Source: Bacteroidota bacterium
Lineage (GTDB): Bacteria > Bacteroidota > Bacteroidia > Bacteroidales > Paludibacteraceae
Assembly: GCA_017860345.1 (NCBI GenBank)
Contig: JAFNAV010000027.1
Span: forward strand, 1 to 53,632
DNA: 53,632 nucleotides
Reading direction: 5' to 3'
The position numbers and the translations under genes were made by a program. The notes below the pieces were generated by a model that worked only from the letters and a program-made list of their open reading frames with translations, was not told the origin of the DNA and made no database searches. Positions 8,622-17,044 of this stretch are shown here, in pieces (the first letter of the stretch is position 1; each line of letters begins with the position of its first letter).

Positions 8622-9809
8622 ATGAAAAAAACACATTTATTCATTATCCTTTCGTTTTTGGGTGCTTCAGTAAGTGCCAAAACGGTGCAAACTACCGATT
8701 ATATGGGATGGGCTGTGAAAATAGCCGACTCGGAGATGAAGCATAATCCGGAATTATGGATGGCCGATTTTGTAAAAACTCCCAAATGGGATTACACTCA
8801 GGGTTTAGTGGCTAATGCTATGTTACAGGTTTTCAATGCTACAAATGATTCGGTTTATTATAAATATGTAAAAACTTTTGCTGATTTCTTTATTCAGGAA
8901 AACGGTGAGATATTAACGTACAAAAAATCAGACTATAATATTGATAAACTCAATGGTGGACTTTTTCTGTATGACTTGTTTGCCAGGACCAAAGATCGTA
9001 AGTATCTGAATGCCCTCAATATTTTGCGCGAACAACTTTATACGCACCCTCGTGTAAGCGAAGGCGCTTTCTGGCACAAAAAGATATATCCGCATCAGGT
9101 ATGGCTTGATGGTTTGTACATGGGGTCGCCTTTCTACATCCGTTACGGGGTTATTTTTGATGTCCCCGAAATATTTAGCGATGTAACCAAACAATTTATT
9201 GTGGCCGATAAACATACGCTCGATCCTAAGACGGGTTTGAATTACCACGGCTGGGACGAAAGTAAAACTCAGAAATGGGCTAATCCCGTAACCGGACAAT
9301 CGCCTAACTTCTGGAGTCGCAGTATGGGATGGTATATGATGGCGCTGGTTGATGTCCTTGAATATCTGCCTCTTGACCATCCTGACAGAGCTAAACTTTT
9401 GAAAATACTGAATCGGTTATCTGCTTCATTAGTTAAATATCAGGACAAAAAAACGGGTATGTGGTATCAGGTAACTAATTTGCCGAAACGCTCTGGAAAC
9501 TATCTTGAATCTACCGGTACGGCTATGTTTGCCTACGCTTTTGCCAAAGGCGTTAACAACGGTTTTTTACCTGCAAAATATAAGAAATATGCTGTAAGCG
9601 CCTTTGACGGACTTGTAAAAAACAGTACCGTGCAAAATGCTGATGGCACTTACTCTATTACCAAAGCTTGTAGCGTGGCTGGGTTAGGAGGTACGCCTTA
9701 TCGCGATGGCTCTTTTGAGTATTATATCAATGAGCCGGTCAGAAGTGACGATCCCAAGGTTATTGGTCCATTTATTATGGCCGCTCTTGAACTCGTTAAA
9801 ATGAAATAG
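8622..9809 (+). CDS. GH105 unsaturated rhamnogalacturonyl/glucuronyl hydrolase (secreted)
   Basis: This 395-residue enzyme with a signal peptide (about 1-19, ending SVSA) belongs to glycoside hydrolase family 105 (YteR/YesR-like). It hydrolyses the terminal unsaturated galacturonic acid left on oligosaccharides by pectate or rhamnogalacturonan lyases, by hydration of the double bond. The (alpha/alpha)6 barrel signature is visible: MADFVKTPKWDYTQGLV, HKKIYPHQVWLDGLYMG with the likely catalytic Asp at residue 163, NFWSRSMGWYMMALVDVL, and TGTAMFAYAFAKGV. It is followed by a terminator and two further pectin-active esterase genes, which supports the substrate. Periplasmic location is inferred from the signal peptide. 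Confidence 0.9.
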   Translation: MKKTHLFIILSFLGASVSAKTVQTTDYMGWAVKIADSEMKHNPELWMADFVKTPKWDYTQGLVANAMLQVFNATNDSVYYKYVKTFADFFIQENGEILTYKKSDYNIDKLNGGLFLYDLFARTKDRKYLNALNILREQLYTHPRVSEGAFWHKKIYPHQVWLDGLYMGSPFYIRYGVIFDVPEIFSDVTKQFIVADKHTLDPKTGLNYHGWDESKTQKWANPVTGQSPNFWSRSMGWYMMALVDVLEYLPLDHPDRAKLLKILNRLSASLVKYQDKKTGMWYQVTNLPKRSGNYLESTGTAMFAYAFAKGVNNGFLPAKYKKYAVSAFDGLVKNSTVQNADGTYSITKACSVAGLGGTPYRDGSFEYYINEPVRSDDPKVIGPFIMAALELVKMK

Positions 9810-9840
9810 TCGAATATCTTTATATTTTCAAAAAATTACA

Positions 9841-9886
9841 GCGTGCCCCGAAAAGTCATATTTTCAGTGGCACGCATTATTTTTTC
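9841..9886 (+). terminator. Terminator after the GH105 gene
   Basis: GCGTGCC (9841-9847) pairs with GGCACGC (9869-9875), followed by ATTATTTTTT. A weak promoter-like TTTCTTTG sits at 9891-9898, just before the pectinesterase start, so the esterases may have their own promoter. Confidence 0.75.
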
Positions 9887-9899
9887 TTGATTTCTTTGT

Positions 9900-10946
9900 A
9901 TGATGTCCATGAACAGAAGTTTAATTTCGCTAATAGCGTTTATCACCGTATTTCAGATTGCAGTATCGCAAACCGCCAATTCGTCCGTAACATTACGTAA
10001 TTCTCTGCTGAATGACTCGGTTACTTTTACCGTGGCTAAAGATGGTAGCGGTAACTTCACCAGCATACAGGCGGCTATCAATGCTGTGCCTGATTATAGA
10101 AAGAAGCGAACAGTTATATTAATCAAAAACGGAACTTATGTTGAAAAAATAATTGTTCCGGAGTCCAAGCAGTTATTGACGATAATTGGCGAGGATGCTG
10201 AAAAAACAATTATTTCGTACGGCGACTGGGCGCAGAAAAAAACAATTCTGGGCGAAGATACCGGCACTTCGGGCTCGGCTACTTTTTATGTTTTTGCCAA
10301 AGACTTTTGCGCGGTCAATATCACTTTCAAAAATTCAGCTGGCCCTATCGGGCAGGCTGTGGCGGCACATGTTAGTGCCGATAGGTCTGTGTTTTTCCAT
10401 TGTCGTTTTTTGGGTTTTCAGGATACATTATATACTTATGCAGAAAATAGCAGACAGTATTACAAAAATTGCTATATCGAAGGTACTACCGACTTTATTT
10501 TCGGGTGGTCAACTGCGGTTTTTGACCAATGCGAGATACATAGTTTAGCCGATTCATATATTACTGCGGCTTCTACATCTCAAAATTCTGAATTTGGTTA
10601 CCTTTTTTATCGATGTAAACTTACGGCAGCACCAACAGTAACTAAAGTATATTTAGGACGTCCCTGGCGCATTTATGCTAAAACGGTTTTTCGTGAATGT
10701 GAGCTTGGTAACCATATACTTCCCGAAGGATGGCACAATTGGGGTAAAGCTGAAGCCGAAAAAACTTCCTTTTATGCCGAATATCTCAATTCTGGTTCCG
10801 GAGCAGGTACTTCGCAACGTGTAAAGTGGGCACATCAACTGTATAAAATACAAGCTGAACGCTGGACGGTAGAGCATGTTTTAAAGGGAGATGATGGTTG
10901 GAATCCTCAATTGAACGGTATAAATCAGACTATTAAATCAAAATGA
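9900..10946 (+). CDS. Pectinesterase (CE8), secreted
   Basis: The 348-residue protein is a carbohydrate esterase family 8 pectin methylesterase, which removes methyl esters from homogalacturonan and leaves free galacturonate and methanol. Seen: a signal peptide (about 1-23); the FTSIQAAINAVP block that opens the right-handed beta-helix; FQDTLYTY with Asp at residue 175; GTTDFIFG with Asp at residue 198 (the acid/base and nucleophile pair); and YLGRPWR with the conserved Arg and Trp. Several in-frame ATGs open the gene (9900, 9903, 9909); the first is used, though the third is possible. The stop is 1 nt before the next start, so it is tightly coupled to the CE12 esterase. Confidence 0.92.
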   Translation: MMSMNRSLISLIAFITVFQIAVSQTANSSVTLRNSLLNDSVTFTVAKDGSGNFTSIQAAINAVPDYRKKRTVILIKNGTYVEKIIVPESKQLLTIIGEDAEKTIISYGDWAQKKTILGEDTGTSGSATFYVFAKDFCAVNITFKNSAGPIGQAVAAHVSADRSVFFHCRFLGFQDTLYTYAENSRQYYKNCYIEGTTDFIFGWSTAVFDQCEIHSLADSYITAASTSQNSEFGYLFYRCKLTAAPTVTKVYLGRPWRIYAKTVFRECELGNHILPEGWHNWGKAEAEKTSFYAEYLNSGSGAGTSQRVKWAHQLYKIQAERWTVEHVLKGDDGWNPQLNGINQTIKSK

Positions 10947-10947
10947 T

Positions 10948-11790
10948 ATGAAACGAGCAACGAAAAACAATGGTTATCGTACAAGATTGTACAAAATTTT
11001 TACGGCTACAGCTGTTTTGCTTCTTCTGCTTGTAGCTGCCAAACCTAAACCGGTAAAGGTGTTTCTGGTTGGCGACTCTACTATGGCCGATAAAGCTCCG
11101 ATAGACGAAACTCCCGAACGTGGCTGGGGGATGGTGTTTCCTTCGTTCTTTAATGATAATGTGATTATTGAGAATCATGCCCGGAATGGTAGAAGCACTA
11201 AAACATTTATCTCGGAAGGTCGCTGGGATTTTTTGATAAACAGAGTAGGGAAGGGTGATTACGTTTTTATTCAGTTCGGTCACAACGATGAAGTGAGTAC
11301 CAAAAAGGCTTACGCCACTCCCGAAGAGTTCGATAAAAATCTACGAAAAATGGTGATTGATGTTAAAGCAAAAGGCGCAAATCCGGTGCTGTGTACTTCT
11401 ATAGCCCGCCGAAAATTCGATTCGATTGGCAATACGGTCGACACACACCCTGTATATCCTGAAATAATGAAAAAGGTAGCATCCGAACTAAATGTTCCGC
11501 TTATTGACATGAAAGCCGAAAGCGACAAAGTGTTGAAAAAATATGGAGTGGAAGCTTCTGCAAGATTATTTATGAACATAGAACCGGGCATATGGAAGGC
11601 TGTACCCGAAGGTAAAAAAGATGATACCCATCTGGTTGATGCCGGTGCTATGGAAATGGCTGCGTTAGCTGCCAACGGTATCAGGCAACTTAGGATAAAG
11701 CCTTTGAATAAATATCTTGTAAAACCATCCCAAATAAAAATGAAATATACGATTCCTGTAGAGGGTATTGAATCAGTGAAACCTCAGTAA
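10948..11790 (+). CDS. Rhamnogalacturonan acetylesterase (CE12, SGNH hydrolase)
   Basis: This 280-residue SGNH/GDSL hydrolase is most like carbohydrate esterase family 12 (RhgT/YesT type), which removes acetyl groups from rhamnogalacturonan. Seen: a membrane or signal segment (about 20-31), GDSTMADK with catalytic Ser at residue 44, the NGRSTKTF block, FIQFGHND with the oxyanion Asn, and DDTHLVDAGA with Asp226 and His228 of the triad. The Ser/His/Asp pattern is intact. The N-terminal hydrophobic stretch suggests export to the periplasm. It starts 1 nt after the CE8 stop and so shares its mRNA. No further gene follows in the unit before the DUF1015 promoter at 11944. Confidence 0.9.
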   Translation: MKRATKNNGYRTRLYKIFTATAVLLLLLVAAKPKPVKVFLVGDSTMADKAPIDETPERGWGMVFPSFFNDNVIIENHARNGRSTKTFISEGRWDFLINRVGKGDYVFIQFGHNDEVSTKKAYATPEEFDKNLRKMVIDVKAKGANPVLCTSIARRKFDSIGNTVDTHPVYPEIMKKVASELNVPLIDMKAESDKVLKKYGVEASARLFMNIEPGIWKAVPEGKKDDTHLVDAGAMEMAALAANGIRQLRIKPLNKYLVKPSQIKMKYTIPVEGIESVKPQ

Positions 11791-11943
11791 ATTATTGATA
11801 AAAAGCAAGTTTTATTGCTATTGTCGGATGTCTTTCTGTTGATAGAAGCATTAAAAAATAACCTGATTCAACCGGAGCTCAACTTGTTCATAAGTTAATG
11901 GGCTGATGATAGCTGTACAAATACTGCTTTCGGATATTTTTCT

Positions 11944-11951
11944 TACCTTTG
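11944..11951 (+). promoter_or_regulatory. -7 box for the DUF1015 gene
   Basis: TACCTTTG is an exact TAnnTTTG match 47 nt before the ATG at 11999; the -33 region is poor. Confidence 0.45.
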
Positions 11952-11998
11952 TAAGCTGTAAAAACAAACATTTATTTCATTAACAAAAAATTGTTTCT

Positions 11999-13246
11999 AT
12001 GGCTGTTATTAAACCATTTAAGGGCATTCGTCCTCCTAAAAACTTAGTTGAAAAGGTTGCTTCGCGTCCTTACGATGTATTAAATTCTGAAGAGGCTCGC
12101 ACCGAAGCTGCCGGAAACCCCATGTCGTTATATCATATAATAAAACCGGAAATAGATTTTGAACCCGGAACAGACGAACATGACGAAAAGGTTTATAATA
12201 AGGCTGTTGAGAATTTTACAAAATTTAAAAACGATGGCTGGCTTGTGCAGGATGAAAAGGAGAAATACTACGTTTATGCTCAAACAATGAATGGGAAAAC
12301 TCAGTACGGACTCGTGGTGTGTGCTCATGTGGACGACTATATGGAAGGCCGTATCAAAAAACACGAACTGACGCGCCGCGACAAAGAAGAGGACCGCATG
12401 AAACATGTGAGGATAAATAATGCTAATATAGAACCTGTTTTTTTTGCATATTCCCACAATAATGAATTGGACGAAATAGTGGCTGCTATCATCAAAAATG
12501 AGCCTGAATACAATTTTGTAGCGCCGGGCGATGGTTTTGGTCATCATTTTTGGGTAATCAACGACGATACGACCATAGCTCGTATTACAGAAATTTTTGC
12601 CGGAATTCCATCTTTATATATTGCCGACGGCCATCACCGTAGTGCTGCTGCTGCGCTCGTAGGCGACGAAAAGCGCCGTCAAAACCCTCACCATACAGGC
12701 AATGAAGAGTACAATTATTTCATGGCTGTATGTTTTCCTGATAATCAATTGAATATTATTGACTACAATCGGGTGGTTAAAGACCTTAATAATCTGACTG
12801 ACGAAGAGTTTCTGAGTAAACTTGAAAAAAGTTTTGTGGTAGAAAAAACAGGAACTGACACCTACAAACCCAATAAATTACATAATTTTTCGTTGTATTT
12901 GTCGGGCGAGTGGTATTCGCTTACAGCTAAAGAAGGTACTTACAACGACAATGATCCTATCGGCGTACTTGATGTTACAATCTCGTCGAACCTGATACTG
13001 GACGAAATACTCGGGATAAAAGACCTTAGAAGCGATAAGCGAATTGATTTTGTGGGAGGTATACGCGGCCTTGGCGAGTTGAAAAAACGTGTGGACTCAG
13101 GTGAAATGCGTGTGGCTCTGGCACTTTATCCTGTTTCGATGAAACAGCTGATAGATATTGCTGATACGGGCAATATTATGCCGCCAAAAACTACCTGGTT
13201 CGAGCCAAAACTTCGTTCAGGATTAGTTATACACGAGCTTGTTTGA
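11999..13246 (+). CDS. DUF1015 family protein
   Basis: This 415-residue cytoplasmic protein belongs to the DUF1015 family, recognised by VASRPYDVLN near the N-terminus, HELTRRDKEEDR, and the invariant YIADGHHRSAAAAL block around residues 200-215. The family is widespread in bacteria. In many Bacteroidota it sits beside serine biosynthesis genes (serC/serA), but here it does not: the neighbours are the CE12 esterase and PorE. The biochemical role is unknown; the HHR motif suggests ligand or nucleotide handling, but that is not proven. There is no signal peptide. A 98 nt spacer separates it from porE. Confidence 0.9.
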   Translation: MAVIKPFKGIRPPKNLVEKVASRPYDVLNSEEARTEAAGNPMSLYHIIKPEIDFEPGTDEHDEKVYNKAVENFTKFKNDGWLVQDEKEKYYVYAQTMNGKTQYGLVVCAHVDDYMEGRIKKHELTRRDKEEDRMKHVRINNANIEPVFFAYSHNNELDEIVAAIIKNEPEYNFVAPGDGFGHHFWVINDDTTIARITEIFAGIPSLYIADGHHRSAAAALVGDEKRRQNPHHTGNEEYNYFMAVCFPDNQLNIIDYNRVVKDLNNLTDEEFLSKLEKSFVVEKTGTDTYKPNKLHNFSLYLSGEWYSLTAKEGTYNDNDPIGVLDVTISSNLILDEILGIKDLRSDKRIDFVGGIRGLGELKKRVDSGEMRVALALYPVSMKQLIDIADTGNIMPPKTTWFEPKLRSGLVIHELV

Positions 13247-13344
13247 TCATTTTTGATAATCTAATATCATTCGATATTATTCGTTAAGCCAATGAAATGA
13301 ATTTGGTTTTAATGATTCATTGATAGAAAAAAAATCTTACCGGT

Positions 13345-15327
13345 ATGTTGAAAAAACTTTCTTATGTAGTATTTATCGGCACTATGGCTTTTAGTTTTCA
13401 TAGCTGTAGTTTAAGTTCGCGTATTAAAAAGGCAGATAAACAGTATGCCATAGGTGAATATTATGGTGCTGCCGACAGATACAAGAAGGTTTTGTCGCGT
13501 ATACCGGCCAAAAACAAAGCTTTGCGGGCGCGTATCGCTTTTAATCAGGCTGAATGTTACCGAATCCTGAATTATAATAATGCTGAGCAGATTTATAATC
13601 TTTCGGTGCGTTTCGGATACCCTGATAGTCTTGTGTATCTGAGGCGTGCTCAGGTTTTGCAACGAAACGGAAAATATGCTGATGCAGCTCAGAATTACAA
13701 CATTTACCTGCAAAAAGACCCGACCAACAAAATGGCAATCAACGGCTCAAAGCTTGTAGCCGAAGTGGAAGCTCTTAAAGCGAAACCAACACTTTATAAG
13801 GTGTCTAAAGTGCCTGCTTTTAATGCTCGTCGGTCTTATAGTTTCAGTCCTTCTTTTCTGAACGCCGATGGCGATGTGCTTTTTTTTACATCCAACAGAT
13901 CGTTTAATAAAAAAATTGTACAAAAAAATTCGCTGATTACCGGATTACCTAATAATAAAATATTCAGCGTGCGAAAAAATGCTGAAGGAAAATGGGAAAA
14001 ACCGTTGATAACCAGTTCCGATTTAAATACCTTACCGACCGACGATGGCGCTTGCGCTTTCAATAGTGAGGGTACGGTTATGTACTTTACCCGGGCACGA
14101 CAGCTACAGGATAGTGAACTCGGAACCGAAATTTATTATTCGAACCGAGCCGGAGGTGCCTGGAGCGATGCCAAGAAACTGACGATATTTAAAGATAGCA
14201 CTATTTCTGTGGCTCATCCGGCCGTATCGCCCGATGGTGAAACGATTTACTTCGTTTCGGATGCGCCAAACGGGTTTGGGGGTAAGGATATCTGGACTGC
14301 AAAAGTAAGTAATGGTGAGTGTACTGCTATCAGAAATCTTGGTGCAGATATAAACACGCCGGGCGACGAAATGTTTCCTACCGTTAAAAGAGATGGAACG
14401 CTTTATTTTTCGTCGAATGGTAAAGGAGGTTTGGGCGGACTTGATATTTTTAAGGCTGTTGCCGGAAAAGACCAAAAATGGAGTGTTGAGAATGTAGGAA
14501 TTCCTATTAACTCCAATGCCGACGATTTTGGAATCACCTTTGAAGGCAACAATGAGCGCGGATTTTTTAGTTCTAATCGCGGTGAAGTTCGTGGTTATGA
14601 TGCTATCTGGAAATTTGAATTGCCTGTATACGAATTTATTCTCGAAGGAAAAGTGCTTGACGAGTCGGCTAACCCGATACCGGATGCTGTGGTGCGTATG
14701 GTAAGCAATTCGGGTATGATTGTTAGGGTACAGACCAAAAAAGATGGTACCTACAGGATGAAAATTGATAAAGATTTGAACTGTGTGCTTATGGCTTCGG
14801 CACGTGGATACCTCAATAAAGAAGGTTCTTTGTCTACTGTGGGGGCTAAGGAAAGTAAAATATTCAATCTTGATTTCAGACTTTCTACCATTTACAAACC
14901 CGTTCAGCTGAACAATATTTTCTATGATTTTGGGAAATGGACTTTAACACCAGCTTCCGAAGCCGGACTCAAAGAGCTTGTAAAAACTTTGAATGATAAT
15001 CCGAATATAACCATGGAAATAAGCGCTCATACCGATTATGTGGGTAATAATGAGTCGAACAAAACACTGTCGGAGCGTAGAGCTAAATCGGTGGTCGATT
15101 ATCTGATAGCTGCCGGTATAAAAGCCGACAGACTCACGTCGGTAGGATATGGCGAAGAAAAACCTTTTGTTGTAGATGCCACAAGCGCACAGAAATATCC
15201 TTTTCTGAAAGAAAATGACATTCTGAATGAGGATTTTATAAAAAAACTATCGCCCGAAAATCAGGAAACGGCTAATCAGATTAACCGGCGCACCGAATTC
15301 CGGGTTTTGAAAACAACTTACAAATAA
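13345..15327 (+). CDS. porE: PorE-like type IX secretion envelope lipoprotein (TPR, PD40, CRD-like, OmpA)
   Basis: This 660-residue lipoprotein has the lipobox FHSC with Cys at residue 21. The architecture matches PorE (PG1058) of Porphyromonas gingivalis: N-terminal TPR repeats (about 30-140), a PD40/WD40-like beta-propeller (about 165-430; blades such as SPDGETIYFVSD and DGTLYFSSNGKGG), a carboxypeptidase-regulatory-like beta-sandwich (about 435-520; LEGKVLDESANPIPDA), and an OmpA-like peptidoglycan-binding domain (about 530-655; AHTDYVGNNESN, RRTEFRV). PorE is needed for type IX secretion and links the outer-membrane complex to peptidoglycan. Similar four-domain proteins with other roles exist, so the porE name is inferred from domain order and length. 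It is followed by thyA at 36 nt, so read-through is plausible. Confidence 0.75.
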   Translation: MLKKLSYVVFIGTMAFSFHSCSLSSRIKKADKQYAIGEYYGAADRYKKVLSRIPAKNKALRARIAFNQAECYRILNYNNAEQIYNLSVRFGYPDSLVYLRRAQVLQRNGKYADAAQNYNIYLQKDPTNKMAINGSKLVAEVEALKAKPTLYKVSKVPAFNARRSYSFSPSFLNADGDVLFFTSNRSFNKKIVQKNSLITGLPNNKIFSVRKNAEGKWEKPLITSSDLNTLPTDDGACAFNSEGTVMYFTRARQLQDSELGTEIYYSNRAGGAWSDAKKLTIFKDSTISVAHPAVSPDGETIYFVSDAPNGFGGKDIWTAKVSNGECTAIRNLGADINTPGDEMFPTVKRDGTLYFSSNGKGGLGGLDIFKAVAGKDQKWSVENVGIPINSNADDFGITFEGNNERGFFSSNRGEVRGYDAIWKFELPVYEFILEGKVLDESANPIPDAVVRMVSNSGMIVRVQTKKDGTYRMKIDKDLNCVLMASARGYLNKEGSLSTVGAKESKIFNLDFRLSTIYKPVQLNNIFYDFGKWTLTPASEAGLKELVKTLNDNPNITMEISAHTDYVGNNESNKTLSERRAKSVVDYLIAAGIKADRLTSVGYGEEKPFVVDATSAQKYPFLKENDILNEDFIKKLSPENQETANQINRRTEFRVLKTTYK

Positions 15328-15363
15328 GATTCAGGGCTTTTATTTGAACTTGATTATATTTTT

Positions 15364-16158
15364 ATGAAACAATATCTTGATTTGCTCCAGAGAGTGATGG
15401 ATGAAGGCGTACGGAAAGACGACCGTACCGGGACAGGAACAATTAGTGTGTTCGGGCATCAGATGCGCTTTAATCTTGATGAGGGATTCCCTTGTCTTAC
15501 CACAAAAAAACTTCATCTTAAATCGATAATTCACGAATTGCTTTGGTTTCTGAATGGCGATACCAACGTTAAGTATCTTCAGGAAAACGGGGTACGTATC
15601 TGGAATGAATGGGCCGACGCTGATGGAAACTTAGGACATATTTACGGATATCAATGGCGCTCATGGCCCAACTACAACGGTGGATATATTGATCAGATTA
15701 CCGAAGCCGTCAATACAATAAAGAATAATCCCGACTCTCGCCGCATTATTGTAAGTGCTTGGAATGTAGGTGATTTGCCTAATATGAATTTGCCTCCATG
15801 CCATGCTTTTTTTCAATTTTATGTAGCTAATGGTCGTTTGAGCTTACAGCTTTATCAGCGAAGTGCCGATATTTTTATCGGAGTACCTTTCAATATAGCC
15901 TCGTACGCGCTACTGCTGCAAATGATGGCTCAGGTTACCGGACTACAAGCGGGCGATTTTGTACATACGCTTGGTGATGCTCATATTTATACCAATCATA
16001 TTGAGCAGGTTAAACTACAGATGAGTCGTGAGCCAAGAAAACTGCCAATCATGAAAATGAATCCGGAGGTAAAAAGTATTTTCGATTTTAAATTTTCCGA
16101 TTTTGAGCTTGTTGAATACGACCCTCATCCGCATATCAAAGGTGAAGTGTCTGTATAA
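15364..16158 (+). CDS. thyA: Thymidylate synthase
   Basis: This enzyme methylates dUMP to dTMP using 5,10-methylene-tetrahydrofolate, which becomes dihydrofolate. The 264-residue length equals that of E. coli ThyA. Conserved features are all present: [14 protein letters not shown] near the N-terminus, [23 protein letters not shown], the active-site [10 protein letters not shown] with Cys at residue 146, and [14 protein letters not shown]. It ends with a perfect 11-bp hairpin terminator (16200-16225) and is followed by folA, whose product recycles the dihydrofolate. It is 36 nt from the porE stop and may share its transcript. Confidence 0.98.
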   Translation: MKQYLDLLQRVMDEGVRKDDRTGTGTISVFGHQMRFNLDEGFPCLTTKKLHLKSIIHELLWFLNGDTNVKYLQENGVRIWNEWADADGNLGHIYGYQWRSWPNYNGGYIDQITEAVNTIKNNPDSRRIIVSAWNVGDLPNMNLPPCHAFFQFYVANGRLSLQLYQRSADIFIGVPFNIASYALLLQMMAQVTGLQAGDFVHTLGDAHIYTNHIEQVKLQMSREPRKLPIMKMNPEVKSIFDFKFSDFELVEYDPHPHIKGEVSV

Positions 16159-16199
16159 TACACACTTGCTTATTTTATGTGCAGTTATTTACTTACTTT

Positions 16200-16233
16200 A
16201 ACGGATAATTTGTAAATTATCCGTTTCTTTTTT
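16200..16233 (+). terminator. Terminator of thyA
   Basis: AACGGATAATT (16200-16210) pairs perfectly with AATTATCCGTT (16215-16225), with a 4-nt loop and a following TCTTTTTT tract. Confidence 0.85.
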
Positions 16234-16242
16234 GTATTTTTG
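16209..16242 (+). promoter_or_regulatory. Candidate folA promoter overlapping the thyA terminator
   Basis: TTTG (16209-16212) and TATTTTTG (16235-16242) have a spacer of 22 nt. The -33 element lies in the terminator hairpin. The leader to the folA ATG is then about 130 nt and contains only a 23-codon ORF (16267 onward), which is probably chance. Confidence 0.45.
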
Positions 16243-16381
16243 TAATGCTGTCTGTTTACGATTGATGATTACTTTTCGGGTTAACCCAAGCAAACTACTT
16301 AATAATCTGCCATTTTTTTATATCACGTGCAGATAAGTTCAGTAAAGTAATTGTAAATATAAAATCGTAAATTTAAATATT

Positions 16382-16879
16382 ATGTCAAAGATTTCGATTA
16401 TCGTTGCTGTTGCAGAAAATTACGCTATTGGCAAATCAAACAAACTACTGTGGCATTTACCTGCCGATCTTAAACATTTCAAACAATTGACTACAGGCCA
16501 CGCTGTAGTAATGGGAAAAAGAACTTTTGAGAGTCTGCCAAACGGTCCGTTACCCAACCGTAAAAACATTGTACTTACCTCCATTCCTTCCGAAGGTGTT
16601 ACCAAAGAATATTTCGAGGCTGATTCGCTCGAAGATGCTATAGAACTTTGCGAACATGAAAACGAAATATTTATCATCGGTGGAAGTACTGTTTATAAAC
16701 AGAGCATCGACAAAGCTGACGCCATGTACATCACCTGGGTACATAGCGAGTTTGTAGCCGATGCTTATTTCCCGGAAGTGGATTTTTCTAAGTGGAACGA
16801 AGTTTCGAGAGAAGACCATCCCGCCGATGAAAAAAATCCGTATTCTTACACATTCTCATATTACGAGAAGAAAAAGTAA
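16382..16879 (+). CDS. folA: Dihydrofolate reductase
   Basis: The 165-residue enzyme reduces dihydrofolate to tetrahydrofolate with NADPH, closing the cycle with ThyA just upstream. The standard chain is present: MSKISIIVAVAENYAIGK at the start, WHLPADLKHFKQLT with the folate-contacting Asp in the LPADLKHFK loop, VVMGKRTFESL, the IFIIGGSTVYKQ nucleotide-binding Gly-Gly block, and YITWVHSEFVADAYFPE near the C-terminus. It ends before a terminator at 16912-16948. The candidate promoter overlaps the thyA terminator. Confidence 0.97.
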   Translation: MSKISIIVAVAENYAIGKSNKLLWHLPADLKHFKQLTTGHAVVMGKRTFESLPNGPLPNRKNIVLTSIPSEGVTKEYFEADSLEDAIELCEHENEIFIIGGSTVYKQSIDKADAMYITWVHSEFVADAYFPEVDFSKWNEVSREDHPADEKNPYSYTFSYYEKKK

Positions 16880-16911
16880 GTTCGTAAAACGTACAAAAAT
16901 ACTCTTTAAAG

Positions 16912-16948
16912 CGCTGTTTCTTAATTTATTTACGAGACAGCGTTTTTT
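16912..16948 (+). terminator. Terminator of folA
   Basis: CGCTGTTTC (16912-16920) pairs with GAGACAGCG (16934-16942, one G-U pair), followed by TTTTTTAT. Confidence 0.8.
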
Positions 16949-16983
16949 ATTTATGTCTGATAAATCATTATTAAAAGTACAAT

Positions 16984-17015
16984 TTTGCTTATAATACTAA
17001 AATGAATTATCTTTG
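16984..17015 (+). promoter_or_regulatory. Canonical Bacteroidota promoter of asnA
   Basis: TTTG (16984-16987) and TATCTTTG (17008-17015) are separated by 20 nt, which matches the family consensus well. The ATG at 17045 is 29 nt downstream. Confidence 0.65.
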
Positions 17016-17044
17016 TTTGGTAAAAAAACAATAATTCAAAAAAC

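Noticed and set aside
16267-16338. 23-codon leader ORF upstream of folA
   Set aside because: It is short, with no repeated regulatory codons and no second structure seen around it.
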